Shown here piece after piece: positions 48,790 through 60,790 of a DNA stretch of 64,000 bases. Every line of letters begins with the position of its first letter. Positions within the stretch are counted from its first letter, which is position 1. The position numbers and the translations under genes are program-made. The stretch covers positions 18,666,409 through 18,730,408 of the forward strand of contig NC_088864.1 of assembly GCF_032884065.1 (NCBI RefSeq). The letters run 5' to 3'. Source of the stretch: Artemia franciscana. Its lineage: Eukaryota > Arthropoda > Branchiopoda > Anostraca > Artemiidae. The notes below the pieces were generated by a model. That model was not told the DNA's origin. It did no database searches and saw only the letters and a list, made by a program, of their open reading frames with translations.

Positions 48790-49815
48790 TTGACTATACC
48801 ATTTATGGCTTCCGCAAATCAAAAACGATACATTTTACAACAATTGAATAAGGAGTATCCCAAGGTTCAATTCTTGGACCAACCCTCTTCATCATCTTTC
48901 TGAACGACCTGCACTGACTTTTTAATACCCCAATTACCAATGTCTGCTTTGAATTGTTTCACAAAATTTAATCTCAGACCGAGTTCGGCGATCACACCTG
49001 ATAGTCGCGAATAATTAATGACATTTACAGATGACTGTGCTCTAGGTGTCGCGGCTCCGGATGAATCATCCCTTACATAAGAGCTTCAAACAACAACTGA
49101 AAAGATACCAAATTGGTTTGACATAAATCTACTAACTTTAAATGTAAAAAAATCGCACCTTCTTTTTTTTCGTACGGGTATGAGCTGCCCCACAATGAAT
49201 GAACTCCATACACCAAGAGGCTCCATAAGTAGCCCCCTTCCTGGATCGATATATGTGATTCCTTGGAGTTTTTTTTTTTTATTAAAACCTATCGCCTAAG
49301 TGACGTATTCAGGTAATAAGAGCAAAGTCTCCCATGGACACTGGATCATCTAAAAATTAATGCGATTATTTCTTTTTCATATCCTCCACATTTTATATTT
49401 ATCTCTCAGATACCCTTAAACATCTTACTGTTCGTCTGTGTGGATGTCTAAATTTCCTTCTATACTTGAATCTGTTCACCACCTTCAAGAGAAAGCGGCA
49501 AGAGTCCTACAGCGAACTACACACACTCCTGTTGGTCTCCTAGGGACGAAAGATATTTATGTTATATCCTTATCTTCGTTGGCATATCAATATTTCCACA
49601 GAGACCTCCCACATTCTTTTTCTGGACTACTGAAAGTGGTAATCAAGTAAATCCGTGGAAAGTTCGTAATGGCAAAGATGTAATGATTCCGGCTATTCCC
49701 TCGGTCTGTTCAGACTTCAGTCTGGTCGTCACTCTGGGGCGTGCTCGGAACTTGGTTCCTGCTGTGATGCAGCAGTCACAAATACCTGGTTCCTTTAAGA
49801 AACAGATTTAAAGTT
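48790..49815 (+). pseudogene. Jockey-like non-LTR retroelement, reverse transcriptase 3' part (decayed)
   Basis: The plus strand encodes GVSQGSILGPTLFIIFLNDLH, the RT block before the catalytic aspartates. It is followed by FTDDCALGVAA, where the usual Y-A-D-D-T box has become F-T-D-D-C, and then by WFDINLLTLNVKKSHLL, the classic W-F-x-x-N-x-L-x-L-N-x-x-K-(S/T)-x-x-(L/M) block after it. Further on, SVHHLQEKAARVL and RTTHTP match the segment where these proteins list R-I-L-x-x-x-x-x-x-T-H-T-x-P. Stops and frameshifts separate the blocks. The 3' end is probably near 50115 (GAAATAAATGGAAG). It lies antisense in a Rab3-GEF intron. Confidence 0.72.
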
Positions 49816-50759
49816 ATTTATTAATGGTAAATAATAAATAAGTTGTAGTTGAGTTGCATCTTCAATGATGTAGAATTTTTTTAAAGTTTGTTTTTGTTTG
49901 TCGGTTGACGCAAGGATCACCGTTTTCGTGGGGGCTGTCGGTGATTTGATTCCGTAATCTCTATCGATTTACATTTAGGTGTTGTTTAGTATTGATTTCC
50001 CCAGTTTTGTCATTTATTAGCTATTGTAAGTCCTTTTCCCGAATAGTGGGCCATTGAGCCATTTGGGATGTTGTTTTTGTTATTTCTCTTTTATTGAAAT
50101 AAATGGAAGTTGAACTTAAATTTGTCTTTGAATGAATTTTGATAAAACGGCTCCTATAGACGGGCATTACCTAATTTGGCCCACTTGATTAAAAGTAGCT
50201 TTGAGGGGACTCATTATGCAAATTTAGTTTATTATCACAACAACGCTGAGTTTTATGAAAAAGAAAGAAATAGAATGTTTCGGAATCAAATAAAGCATCT
50301 GTTTTACACGGATAAGTTGCATTATTTGAAGCCTTTATAGCCTAAAGTTGTAGTTATCAAGTCATTCCCAGAGATACAATCATCTGACCAGAAACTATCT
50401 TGACTGAAGTTTTAAAATTTTGGTGTGAAGCAATGTCGGGTTGCGGGGCACAGGGAGAGTAAAAGGGTGGTAGGTGGCTTTTTGATTACTAATGTCCCTT
50501 AGAAAGGATACTCAGAGTTATAATTAGAGTTCAAATAAGCCCCCTCACCTACAACAATTATTTCAACACAGTAAGGACGAAAAGAGATAAAACACAACCA
50601 TAGGCGGCAAACTGTCCAACACTATTGGCTACTGGAGGCAACGCTATTGAGAAAATTATGATTAAGTACGATCTGGTCTGCTATTGGTTAATGTGACTTA
50701 CTGACTTAAGTAGTGTCCGGCCTTTGTGGCTGTATTGGGGCTTCTTCTCTTCTGAACAA

Positions 50760-53751
50760 ATGATGAATGTGGCGACAGTAGTTCGATCTATCTGGCGCTA
50801 GACGAAATAGCTGGGGGAGGTTATTGGCCGGGAAGTTGTCGGTCCATCTCTTACGAGGTCAGCCTCTAGGGCGCATGCCGTGAACAGTCCTTTGAATGTG
50901 ATTTTGGAAGCTGGTTGGCCGATATTTACTGGATATGGCCAAGCCAGCGGAGTTGCTGGCTTCTGACCCGATCAATGTAGGTGATCCCTGCAATGCGTCT
51001 AAGGCATTTAGTTTCAAATTCGAAGATTCTTTGCTCATCACCGGCCCTTATTGACCAAGTTTCGCTTGAGCATAAAGCAATTGGGGTTATGAGAGAGTTG
51101 AAGAGTCGCATCTTCAGAGAAGTTGACAGAGTCGTGTTTTTTCAGATTGGCAAGAGGTTCTTGAAGCGGGCGCCGCCTAAAGCTGGCGCCATTTCGAGCA
51201 GTCGTTATCAGAAGTTAGGAGGCTCGCTAGGTAGACGAAGGAGTCAAAATTTTCTACTGGCTCTCCTTTTATTGTTAGCTGCACGTTTCTTGAAGCAGGG
51301 TCTCCAGACACCCGCATAACCTTGGTTTTGGCTGTGTTAACGACCATCCCAAAGGCCTCAATTGCCGACACTAGTTAGTCAGTGTCAGCTTGGAGTAGAT
51401 GCTCTTGACTCTTGAATTTCTCGATGTTATCTGCGTATGCCAATTAGTCAATAAGCTTCCCTCCAATTTCTGCACCGTCAACAGTCTCGGCAAATGATAG
51501 CGCTGCGTTGAGGAACAGGTTGAAGAGGTAGTGTGACAAGAGACAACCTTCAAGAACGTCCGCCGATGGCAGAAACCCCTCTGTCAATCCATCGGGCGTT
51601 TGGACTTGGCTGACAAAATGTGAATACACGTCTTTTATCAGGATTAGTATGTTTTCAGGGACACCATAGTGTAGCAGGATGTGCCATAATCCATCTCACC
51701 ATATCAAGTCAAAAGCCTGCTTGAAATCAATGAAGAGTAGTAGCAGCTCTTTCGCAAACTCGATATACTTCTCCATCATTTACCGAGTGGAGAAAATCTG
51801 GTCTATGGCAGAGCGGTCTTTTCGGATGCCTGCTTGGTTTTCCTCTAAGATATGGTTTGTCAGAGATTTCAGACGGTCAAGGAGTATTTTTGTAAGACTC
51901 TTCGCCGGTTGGCTAGTCAAACTTATTGGTCTGTGGTTGTTACAGTCGCCCTTTTCCCCCTTTTTAAAAAGGGGGGCGATGGTGGCTTTCGCCCAAGATC
52001 TGGGAAAGTGGCCCGTTTCCCAGACCCTTTTTATGACTTTGTGATAGATATCGACCAGTTCTTCTGGGCCTGCTTTAAATAGTTCTGACTGAATACCACC
52101 CGGGGCTGGGGCTTTATTAATTTTTAGAGATTTTATTCCTGAGAGTACTTCATCTCTTAGTGGAGGAGGGCTTAGGTTTACTGGGTACTGCGGTAGTGGG
52201 AAAGATAGTAAGACGTTTGGGTCGGGCGTTATTGTAGGGTTCAGTTCTTCGCTAAGTGATCCTTCCATCGTTTTCGTCTTCCATCGGAGTCCGTGATTGG
52301 GAGCCCGTGTTTATATAACAGTGTAGGAGCGGCCGATGACTTCTTTTTTTGACAGTTCACGGACTTTCTTGCACATGAAGTGGCTATTACCTTTTTGAAA
52401 GGCTTCTTCACGCTCACAAAATTTATCATTGACATAGTGTCGTAGAGATTGCCGGATTTTCTTTTCTACTAGGCGCTTCAGCTTCTTGTACTCGTCCTTG
52501 CTTTGTCGATCTACCTTGTTAGCATGGGCGCACTTCTGCACACATAGATCAATAATTTCGGGGATGATTCACGGTTTATCCGAATGGGTCTGAATTCCCA
52601 GGATTTCACTAGCAGTTTCTCTGATGAAGGATGCGCTTTCATCGACCAATCGGTCAATTTCTTCTGCTGTTGGAGCTTCCATTGGTTGGATCCTTGACAA
52701 CTTTTTTGAGAGTGCTGTTCTATACCTGTTCCTTGTTTCTATGTTTTTCAGCAGGTCAACACTATATCTTGGTAAGCTTTTAAAAGGCTGTGGGGCTTCC
52801 GAATACGCAAACTGAGCTCAAACATGACTAAAACGTGGTCCGAGTCGAAGTCGCCACCGGCTATGGAGACTGTGTTCAGTACTGATGATTTCCATCGCTT
52901 GTCGACAAGTATGTAATCAATCATGTATGCAGTGCGGCCGTCAGGGGATCTCCAAGTAACTTTCCTTCGTTCTCTATGACGGAACATGGTGTTCGTTATG
53001 AAAAGTTCGTTATTCCTCTGTGGTTCTGCCACCCATGCCAGAACTTGCCCATGACGTCTTCAAGTCCATCACTCGAGTGTCCGACAATGGCTTTGAAGTC
53101 CCCAATCACAAACAACACATCTTCCTTGGGAGCCGTGTCAACGGTGTGTTGGAGTTGGCTGTAGAATTCTTCGGCTTCTTGGTCACTTCGGGACAAGTCT
53201 AGGGCGTAAACTTGGATTATGGTCATGTTAGCAATGGTTCCTTTCAGACGAATGGTGATAATACGTTCAGAGACAGGATGGACGTCAAGAAGAGACTGTT
53301 TGGCTCGCTTGGAGAGTAGGAAACCGACACCTTGGCGGTAATCTCCATCACTTCTTCCAGACGTGATGAGCGTGATGTTGTTTATTCTTTCTATTCCTGT
53401 GGAGGGAAGGTGAGTCTCAGATAGTTCAACGATGTCCCGGCGGTAACGGTTCATCTCGTTTGGGACTATTTCCCTTTTTCCTGGTTTGGCTATTGTGTGT
53501 ACGTTTAGCGTTCCTAGTGAAAGATATGTTTTTGGGGTTAGGATAAACGAAGTCTTCTCCGACTGGAGAATCGTCAAATCGGATAAATGATCGTCGACTG
53601 CCCCAGACGCGGTAACAAAATCATTTTCATTTTCATCATTATCAACATTATTATCATTATCATTCTCGCAATTTGCAATTCTTGGTCTCATACCGTTGGT
53701 TACCCCGGACGCGGTAGTACGAGTTCTTACTTTCTTATTCACCATTTTCAT
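50760..53751 (-). pseudogene. RTE/CR1-like non-LTR retroelement pol: endonuclease plus reverse transcriptase (inactive)
   Basis: The minus strand carries an apurinic-type endonuclease in two pieces. The first has LGTLNVHTIAKPGKREI, a SETHLP box with the catalytic Glu, and IGDFKAIVG where the family has G-D-F-N-A, so the conserved Asn is Lys. The second has MIDYILVDKRW and GDFDSDHVLV with the S-D-H box intact. A Lys/Arg-rich linker (52541-52311) follows. Then comes the RT: INKAPAPGGIQSELFKAG, FKKGEKGDCNNHRPISL, EENQAGIRKDRSAIDQIF, and the catalytic box as LAYADNI instead of Y-A-D-D. The thumb/tail region reads KTKVMRVSGDP, MRLFNSLITPIALCSSETWS, CLRRIAG and LRWLGHIQ. Several frameshifts and stops separate the pieces. 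The defects in GDFN and YADD mean it is dead in both activities. Confidence 0.85.
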
Positions 53752-54240
53752 AATTTTTATTTAAGAGAAGGAGTTTCATGGCTAATTTGTCGGGGTAGCG
53801 GTAAGCCACTAATCTATACCCTTAGCTGAGGCCATTGTCCATGAAGCTGGATCGTCTGCCCTTCACAGTTGTCCCTCTAGGAAGGGAAAGGATCCTCCCG
53901 TTCGGTGGTCAGCGACGCCGAGCAATTTTTCTCATTGCTGGGGGAAGGTGTGTAACCGCCGGGATATGTCCACACGCCGGTGGAGCCTGCATGGTATACA
54001 TCAGAGGGACCTTCCTCCTCCTCCGCCTGTATTTATGACCCCCGGGCGAGGGTGTCCCAGTTTCAATTATGGACCCCCAGGAACTAGGTCCCCCCTTGGT
54101 TCGCGCCTTCTATGAAGGTATCCTACATGTCTGTAGGACGTTCTCTTATCCGCCACCTGGGGATGCGCTGAGTGGCCTGGGGGAGGCCCCCTACTAAGAA
54201 AAGACTCAATAGGACTCAAGCCTATTGAGTCCTATTGAGT
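53752..54240 (-). mobile_element. 5' untranslated part of the minus-strand retroelement, with a terminal inverted repeat
   Basis: Markedly GC-richer than the surroundings, continuous with the endonuclease start, and ending at about 54240. At the outer edge ACTCAATAGGACTCAA (54204-54219) and its perfect complement (54225-54240) form a 16-bp stem with a 5-nt loop. The GC-rich block is more simply a retroelement 5' leader than a host promoter. Confidence 0.55.
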
Positions 54241-55886
54241 TTTTATTTTATTTTTTCTTGATACTGGGAAAACATGTAAAGGTAAAACCTCTTTTAAGTA
54301 CATATTTGGTGCAGTATAAATAAAGCAAGCAGTTTTTTGTTTTCCAGAGCCTTCTTTCTACTATTAGCAAAAGTATTTATGATATTTATCAGTTTTTTTT
54401 ATTATAGTCAGTTTTTTTATTGGATCCTGACGCTCATCTACTAATAAAAAACGAGTAGTAAAGTAAGCAGTTCTTTTCTTCATAAGGGCTTTCTTCTGCT
54501 GTTAGCAAAAAGTCTCCAATTTGTTATTGTATACTATAAGATCTTTTCTTTTTATTGTCAGATTACGAAACTCGCCTACTAATAATGGATCAAGAAGGGG
54601 ATAGAAGTTATGTTTTTTTCAAATTCAACATTCGTCATGTAGTTACTTTCAATTCGGATCCCCCATTTTAAAAAGGCCGTCTACTCTTCATAACGCTAAA
54701 CAATGCCCAGTTGGTTTCACCAAGTTCAATGCAACTTAAACAGTATACCGTCATTGTTGACATTATTTTTGTCCTACAGTCAAGCAGAGGTCCGAATTTT
54801 AACCGTGACTGGTAGCATAAAATTGTTACCCGAATCCTTCTACCGACATTTAATGCACATCGAAGCTTATTTTATTCATCACTGAATAAAGCTTTTTTTC
54901 ACGTTTACAGAACCAAATTGAATCCATAGGAGGATTGAGATGTACCATGACTGGTAGGTCAAATATGAATCTCCGAGATCCTTTGGAAAAGAATTCCCCA
55001 AGGGTTTATGATTATTATAGTTGGATTCGTAAAACTAAGTCAAGGCTTAGGCCACAAAGCCCCATTGCTTCTACATTTAAGAAAAATACATACCACTAAT
55101 AGCCGCTGGGATATTGATACTCCTTAGGTATCATGTTTTGAGACAGGGATTACCTATCTATTTTTTCTTTTATAGAGGAGCCTTCTTATATAGTACTAGA
55201 GCCTTCCATTATTTTCTCCCATCCCAAGATCTCAGTCCGGCTTAGGCAGAGAACCTCCATCACTCAAAACAGAGTCACCCACAACTCACCAGTCAGCAGT
55301 GGCAATCCGCACTTGATCCTCAACAATGGTACTAGAAAAGAACTCTTTCTACCACTTCAGATTGCTCCTCATTGGACCTTACTTGTGCCACAGTCGGCAT
55401 CCCATACGTCAAGGGGGAGTGACCTTACGGACATGATTCTCGTGGCCATTACTGGACTCAATCCATCCAATCTCGACAGCATGTTTCACAAAATGCCCTG
55501 CTTCATTGTTGGCTATTGTTCAGGACGGTTAGTAGTTGGCTGGTGACTGAAAATAGCAGTAGAAGACGCTATTTCTGTCTATTGCTCTGAGGTGCACCAC
55601 AAGAAGGGTGAAACCACTACCATCAATAGTGGGGATTTGGGGAAGTCCCGTCAAGATCGACTCGAAGCACGCTACTGTAGGAAATCTTTGAAGGTTTTGG
55701 GGCATATTTTTTTTCAAGTTTTAAACTGACGATCATAGCTACTAAGATAATACTTAGGATTAATACGTTGCAGGCTTGAACAATACAAATAAACTCTCAT
55801 AACAATACACACAAACTTCAAATAGAAAATTCAGCTTAAATATCTTGAAATTTCATATACCAAAATAAAAGCTATCAACGGCTTAC

Positions 55887-56134
55887 CTAACGGGCGGATG
55901 TCAACATCGTTCCCAGACATATCATCGATTTTATCCAGTAAAACATGGATCTGTTGACTATATGCCAATCCTATATGCGACTTTCCCAGGAGTCGACGAA
56001 CACGCTTTCTGATATCGTTTCTATTTACTTCCATCATTACCATGAAGGCAGTGAGATTATAAAGCAAGTTTGAAAGCAATCGGTCTTCCTCATGCTCAAG
56101 ACGACGTCTTTCAGTATCACTCAAAGATTTATAT
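55887..56134 (-). CDS. Rab3-GEF: Rab3-GEF exon (248 nt), most upstream one found
   Basis: The acceptor is AATCCTTTACAG and the donor GTTAG|GTAAGC. One base completes a split codon. Eighty-two codons follow, beginning [20 protein letters not shown], continuing [20 protein letters not shown] and [20 protein letters not shown], and ending DIRPL plus one base (G). The block V-N-(R/K)-x-D-I-R-(K/R)-(K/R)[18 protein letters not shown] is a hallmark of MADD/Rab3-GEF. The predicted segment is helical and charged and precedes the PH-like region. The exon's 5' partner is not recognised in 56135-64000, so the rest of the protein (DENN modules, N-terminus) presumably lies beyond the window. Confidence 0.96.
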
Positions 56135-56516
56135 CTGTAAAGGATTTTAAGACCGTTTGAAATGCCTAAATATTTTTAAACGTACCATTTAACCTACAAC
56201 TTTATGACGTAACCAGAAATTACTAAATTGAATTCACAAACAGTGTTTGGAAGTTATGAAATTCTATGTCATGGAATTCCTCCCGATTTGAAACAAATTA
56301 GGAACCCGGAAAGAAAGGGCTATTTGAACGAAAACAAGAAAGCTTTGGTCATTCCGTCAATATTGCTCCTCATTTTTGATTATCGTAGATAAGATTCCAG
56401 GTTGGATATCACAGGTAAACAAGTGAAATGACTAACATGTCTGAAAAAAATAACTTCCATTCAAGTGTATTCATAGAAAAATTTGGCTACAAATACTCAC
56501 AACTACGCATAACTGC

Positions 56517-56604
<88 letters not shown>

Positions 56605-57489
56605 TCTTCAAATAACTGAGATTAAATATACGGATTGTAATCTTGGAGCCAGATTCCTTTTCAAACTAACTACAACGACAGATCAGCAATTTTCATAACA
56701 AAATTTTTATAACAAATTTCCCGAACGAAACTAGGCTGCATACAAAATTTTTCCAGCCCTAACGATTAATATTATTGTGTAGCCTACTTGCTTATTGGCT
56801 GGTTCATAATGCTAAATAATGGCCAACGTAAAAAAAATGTATATACCATAAGGCTATTCACACATTTGATCGAAGAAGAGGGGGTAGGATTGAGATGCTG
56901 TCAAAATGGAAAATCTAGTAGATAAAGTTTCCTGAATTTAGTGAACCATGAGTTTTGTTGCTGTAGTGTCTGGTTATATAGAATATACTGCATCTATAAG
57001 TCACAATCAATAGACATTTACAGAAATTGGACAGAAACATGACAATAAGCTCAAGCATGCCAATACCAGATGTAAATTTATCTAGGCAAACGAAGAAAAA
57101 ACAACAGTAAAAGCACAATAATACGAATAATAAATAATAGTAATAAATAATATATGAGTAATAACACAACAATAAATAATAATTCAATATATGAATAATA
57201 ATTGTACAAAAAATAAAGATCCTTAAAGGAAGCCGTAGTGTTGCTTTTATTTAAAAAGAGGGTCCTATGCCCTCTACATACCTAACTGATCAGATTCCAT
57301 TGTAGGATGTTTAGAAGGTCGATGTTTTAGAGGAGATCCCAAGGCCCTCTCTGTGTACAACCGATCTGATACCATGATAGGATCTTTTGAGGGGGGAGTG
57401 ATGTTTTAGCTAATACAACTTTGAATAAAAAAGACAATGGATGAATTCTATGGGCAAGCCTCTGACTCAGGCAAAAGTTATTCCCGTTT
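56135..57489. other. Rab3-GEF upstream intron sequence
   Basis: Contains an (AT)n microsatellite at 56518-56602 and two diverged ~75-bp direct repeats at 57256-57409 (shared CCTCT, GATC-GATTCCAT and TAGGAT words). No exon was recognised. Confidence 0.45.
56518..56602. repeat. (AT)n microsatellite, ~85 bp
   Basis: Uninterrupted AT dinucleotides. It creates an Ile/Tyr-repeat open frame that is not a gene. Confidence 0.98.
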
Positions 57490-58811
57490 CAGTTGACGCT
57501 GTAATTGCATTTGTTAAGAAATAGAAATCAAGTTCTCTTGATATTGATGGTATCAGTGCTTGTCATCTAAAAATAAATTGCCCGTCTTTGTTTTTCCATT
57601 TACAGTTGTTTTTCCAAATGTGCCTTTGTTGTTCCCTCGTTCCTGACAGCTTTTTGTGTGGAACTGTCACTTCTGTACTTAAACGAGGTAAGACTCCTTT
57701 GGATTGTTCTTCTTACAGGCCTATCACGGTTGCTTGTAATTTTAGTAAAATCCTTGAACACATCCTACTTCCTTTCATAAGTATGAATGCTAATTTTGGG
57801 GAGAATCAGTTTGGTTTTTGGTCTGGCATCGGGTGCCAGCACGCTCACCGTGCTCTTGCTTTCCTTCTTAAAGATGCTTCGGCTAAAGGGTATGGTCTTC
57901 ATATTTGTGCTCTTGATCTTTCTAAGGCTTTCGATAGTGTTGTACATAGTCAGGCTCTTTACTCTCTTTATAGTCACGGTATTAACCTTTCAGTTATTTT
58001 TCTTCTAAAGTTTTGATATAGTAATTCTTATCTTCGAATTAAAACTAATGGTGCCCTTTCATCTTCTAATGTTCTTGTTCGTCGGGGCGTACGGCAGGGT
58101 GGAGTGTTATCTCCTAGTATTTTCAAATTTTGTATCTCTGGTATTCTTGAGAATATTTCTTCTATGTGTTTTGTTGGTTTGAGTGATATTTCTTACCTTG
58201 CTTATGCTGATGACATTCTTCTAATTAGCCGGTCTAAACTCAGTCTATCGCAGATGGTTCATAAAGTTTCTTCTTCTTTTACTAAAATCGGTCTTTCGCT
58301 TAATGTTGATAAATGTGAGTATCTTTCTTTCAATGTTCCCTCTTCTCCTAGGCCTCTAATTTTTCAAAATTTTTCTATCCCTCATATAGATTCGATCCGG
58401 TGGTTGGGTATTACACTTACAAAAAATCTTAAAACTCTTCGGGAGCGTGCTGTCTGGGATGCTAGAGTGAAAATCCAGATTGGTTACTCTAAAATTGTAG
58501 CCAATCGAGGGAAATACAATCGTATTGCCCTTGGTAAGCTTTATTCTACTTTTTCCGATCATTCTGTTCTTTACCTTTCTGGGCTTTACCCTATATTTAA
58601 GAAAAAAGATATTAGCGATATTCGATCCTCTTATTTCCGTTTATGTAAATTTCTTCTCTATCTTCCTCTGTGGTATAGGAATCGAAAGATAATCAAAAAG
58701 TTCCATCTTCCGAACATTACTCAGAAGCTGACTGATCTACACAAAAAGCTCTCAGAAACGGCGTATCGGCGTTTGTCGTCTCACCACGGTCTGATCCGTT
58801 TGTATGATTAA
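57490..58811 (+). pseudogene. CR1/L2-like non-LTR reverse transcriptase, nearly intact frame
   Basis: A single plus-strand frame spans the reverse transcriptase with only two stops: TAG near 57523, and TGA at 58014-58016, which replaces a probable Trp (LLKF-stop-YSNSYLRI). Motifs in order: SLDIDGISACHL, CSSYRPITVACNFSKILEHI, GENQFGFWSGIGCQHA, ICALDLSKAFDSVVH (first catalytic Asp), RRGVRQGGVLSPSIFKFCIS, then LAYADDILLIS with the catalytic Y-A-D-D intact, GLSLNVDKCEYLSF, and IRWLGITLTKNLK. The C-terminal tail is Lys/Arg/Tyr-rich and stops at TAA 58809-58811. The endonuclease domain is absent, so the copy is 5'-truncated. Clade assignment (CR1/L2 or jockey group) is provisional. Confidence 0.85.
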
Positions 58812-58972
58812 TGTCTATTGTTGACTCTCGTTTTTTTTTTTTTTTTTTTTTTTGTATCACATTTTTTTTTTTTTTTTATTTGTTTTCAGTTTTTCTTCAA
58901 GTTTTTACTCCACTATTTATCTTTTTGATGTAAGTGGGTTAGAAATAAATATTATTATTATTATTATAAATA
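58812..58972 (+). mobile_element. 3' tail of the CR1/L2-like element
   Basis: Follows the stop codon: a 21-base T run at 58831-58851, a second T run, then TTAGAAATAAATATTATTAT with an (ATT)n tail at about 58946-58969. Short microsatellite 3' tails in place of poly-A are typical of CR1/L2 elements. The same GAAATAAATATTAT precedes the (TTATC)n tail of the tiny insertion at 33297. Confidence 0.65.
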
Positions 58973-59025
58973 AAGCCCAAAACTCAAGAGATTTCTGGTA
59001 GGGATGAGCACGGGAGGGGGCTTGA

Positions 59026-59930
59026 TTATGGATCCGAAATACTATAATAGTTAACAAACATGGTCTGAAGGACTTGCACGTAAATTTTTACACTTCTCTT
59101 CAATCCAAATCTATTTAAAACTTCCCTCTTTAATCCCTCCCAAGATGCTTGAATGTAATTTAAATCCTTCTTTACGGCCTCTTTCCATCCCATCCGGAGA
59201 TAACCTGCTTTTCGTTTGGCCCTGGATGGATGTCCAAAGAGAGCAATCTTTGACAATCTGTCATCCTTCATCTGAAAAGTGTGTCCAAGCCATCTCAGCC
59301 TTTCTCTGAGTATGGCCCTATAGAATGGGGTAGAAACAGATTTTTTGTACAGCTTTTTGTTTGATAGATGTTCAGTCAAACGGGTACTCCATAACTATCA
59401 GTAGACAATTCACCCGGAAAACATCTAACAAATCCTCCTCCGTCCTACAAATCGTCCTAGTTTCAGAGCCATACTTGATCAATGTCATCACTGTAGCTTC
59501 CAGTATTCTGATCTTGGTCAGGAGACTTATCACCGTGAAAGAGCATCCTGGGCCTTGGCTTTTCTAATTTTTAAATCTTGATTGTATCCACCATCTTTAC
59601 TAAAATATTGCTCAGGTGAGTGGAACTATCCACTTGATCAGTTGTCTCGTTACCCAACAACATCTCTTCCCTTTACTTTATTTCTAGTCTAAACGACTTA
59701 TCTTTCTTTACTTTAATTTCAAAATCTATTCTTGCAACTGAACTCTCAAAGCCGCCAAAGATTCAGTCCTTTTGCTAACATTTTTTTTTTAGGAAAATCA
59801 AATCATCTGCATAATCTAAGTCTATGAGAGTTTTGCCTTCCAATTTGATTCCTTGCTCTCCCATGGCCTTTGCCATGTTCCTTAGGACAATATTTCTCAA
59901 ATAAATGGGGGTACCCACAAATATGGGGAT
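59026..59930 (-). pseudogene. RTE-like reverse transcriptase 3' part (decayed)
   Basis: The minus strand reads ILRNMAKAMGEQGIKLEGK then LIDLDYADDLIFL at about 59880-59790, an intact catalytic box. After a decayed connecting stretch comes the 117-codon frame 59379-59026, with LYKKSVSTPFYRAILRERLR, LRWLGHTFQMKDDRLSKIAL, then FGHPSRAKRKAGYLRMGWKE and AVKKDLNYIQASWEGLKREV. This 'LRWLGH ... K-R-x-x-G-x-x' tail is shared with 7785-8175 and 23690-23945, so three members of one family are present. Many stops interrupt the middle. It is oriented head to head against the CR1/L2-like copy. Confidence 0.75.
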
Positions 59931-60164
59931 AGAACACAGACCTGCTTATCTCCTGGTTCAATACCAAACCAATTACTAGCCTTATTTCCTACCTTCACTA
60001 CAGCACTATTGTTCTCGTATTTACCATTAATCGTTTTAATGTATTTATCTGGTATACCAATAAAAAATGACATAACTACAAAAACTGAAGACTACAGGGT
60101 TTCAACTATTTACCTACGGATCGGAATTTAGTCTCATACTCTCCCTTTCCTAAAGTGAAAGTTC
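59931..60164. other. Sequence between retroelement debris and a palindrome
   Basis: Probably more degraded retroelement. No motif could be supported. Confidence 0.35.
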
Positions 60165-60322
60165 TTAAGCCGAACTGGCCAGACATGACAATAAACAATC
60201 AAGAGAGATAAAACTCCAAAAAAGAAAACTTCAAACGAGACGACGGCCAGTAGTCTACTGGCCGTCGTCTCGTTTGAAGTTTTCTTTTTTAGAGCTTTAT
60301 CTCTCTTGATTGTTTATTTCCT
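60165..60322. repeat. Long palindrome of repeat 'B' (64-bp arms)
   Basis: Arms 60190-60253 and 60255-60318 are complementary at 62 of 64 positions around a single T. The unpaired flank GCCGAACTGGCCAG and the arm end ACGGCCAGTAG match the repeat 'B' copies at 32240 and 36355, which are not palindromic. This copy therefore looks like a single repeat folded back on itself. Confidence 0.9.
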
Positions 60323-60585
60323 AAAGTCACACTGTTCTTCTCTTAAACCTCCATCAACAGCACCTCTAAGTCAAAAAATGATCGTCATACTAAGTAATTT
60401 CCCTCATACAGAAACCAAGCTAATACCTCTACAATTATTATACTCACTCTATTCGTCTTCTTAAAAAAATTTTAATAAAATTTTTAATAAAGTTTTAAAT
60501 AAAAATTTTCCTAGAATTGCTATGTACTTCCCTTTATTTGGATTATTGTAAAGAATAAATTAGCTTCAGGAAACGATTTTGATTT

Positions 60586-60785
60586 TCAAACAGTTCATGC
60601 ATACAAACTGTAAATAAAGAGTGACTCGGCCAATAGCAACCGAAATCCTAAAAAAAAAAACTGAAAATTACCATTTAAAAATTATGAGGCTGAGAAAATT
60701 TGCCTGATTTTCGAAAGGGGGTGGAACAACCTTAAAAAGGGAAGCGATCATAATGAAAATCACAATGTTTGATTCAGCTTATTAT
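60586..60785 (+). mobile_element. Hairpin-ended repeat family, copy 7 (old fragment)
   Basis: TCAAACAGTTCATGCATACA, then GACTCGGCCAATAGCAACCG and ATTATGAGGCTGAGAAAATT, correspond to the left part of the family with many substitutions and deletions. The left hairpin is broken. Confidence 0.7.
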
Positions 60786-60790
60786 TATAA

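Larger units (their letters stand above)
48463..55886 (-). other. Rab3-GEF intron filled by retroelements
   Basis: A 7,424-bp intron carrying a plus-strand jockey-like fragment (48790-49815) and a nearly full-length minus-strand retroelement (50760-54240). Non-repeat parts: 49816-50759; 54246-55886, which includes a diverged direct duplication (54326-54450 and 54463-54620, sharing AAGCAGTT and TTAGCAAAA) and unrecognised short frames at 55313-55717. Confidence 0.6.

Noticed and set aside
53752..54240. GC-rich block resembling a CpG island or promoter
   Set aside because: It is continuous with the 5' end of the minus-strand retroelement, so an element leader is the simpler explanation.
55313..55717. 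Two opposite-strand frames of 77 and 62 codons in less AT-rich sequence
   Set aside because: The composition hints at old coding DNA, but no family was recognised and no splice sites join either frame to the Rab3-GEF exons. Left undecided and not annotated as a gene.
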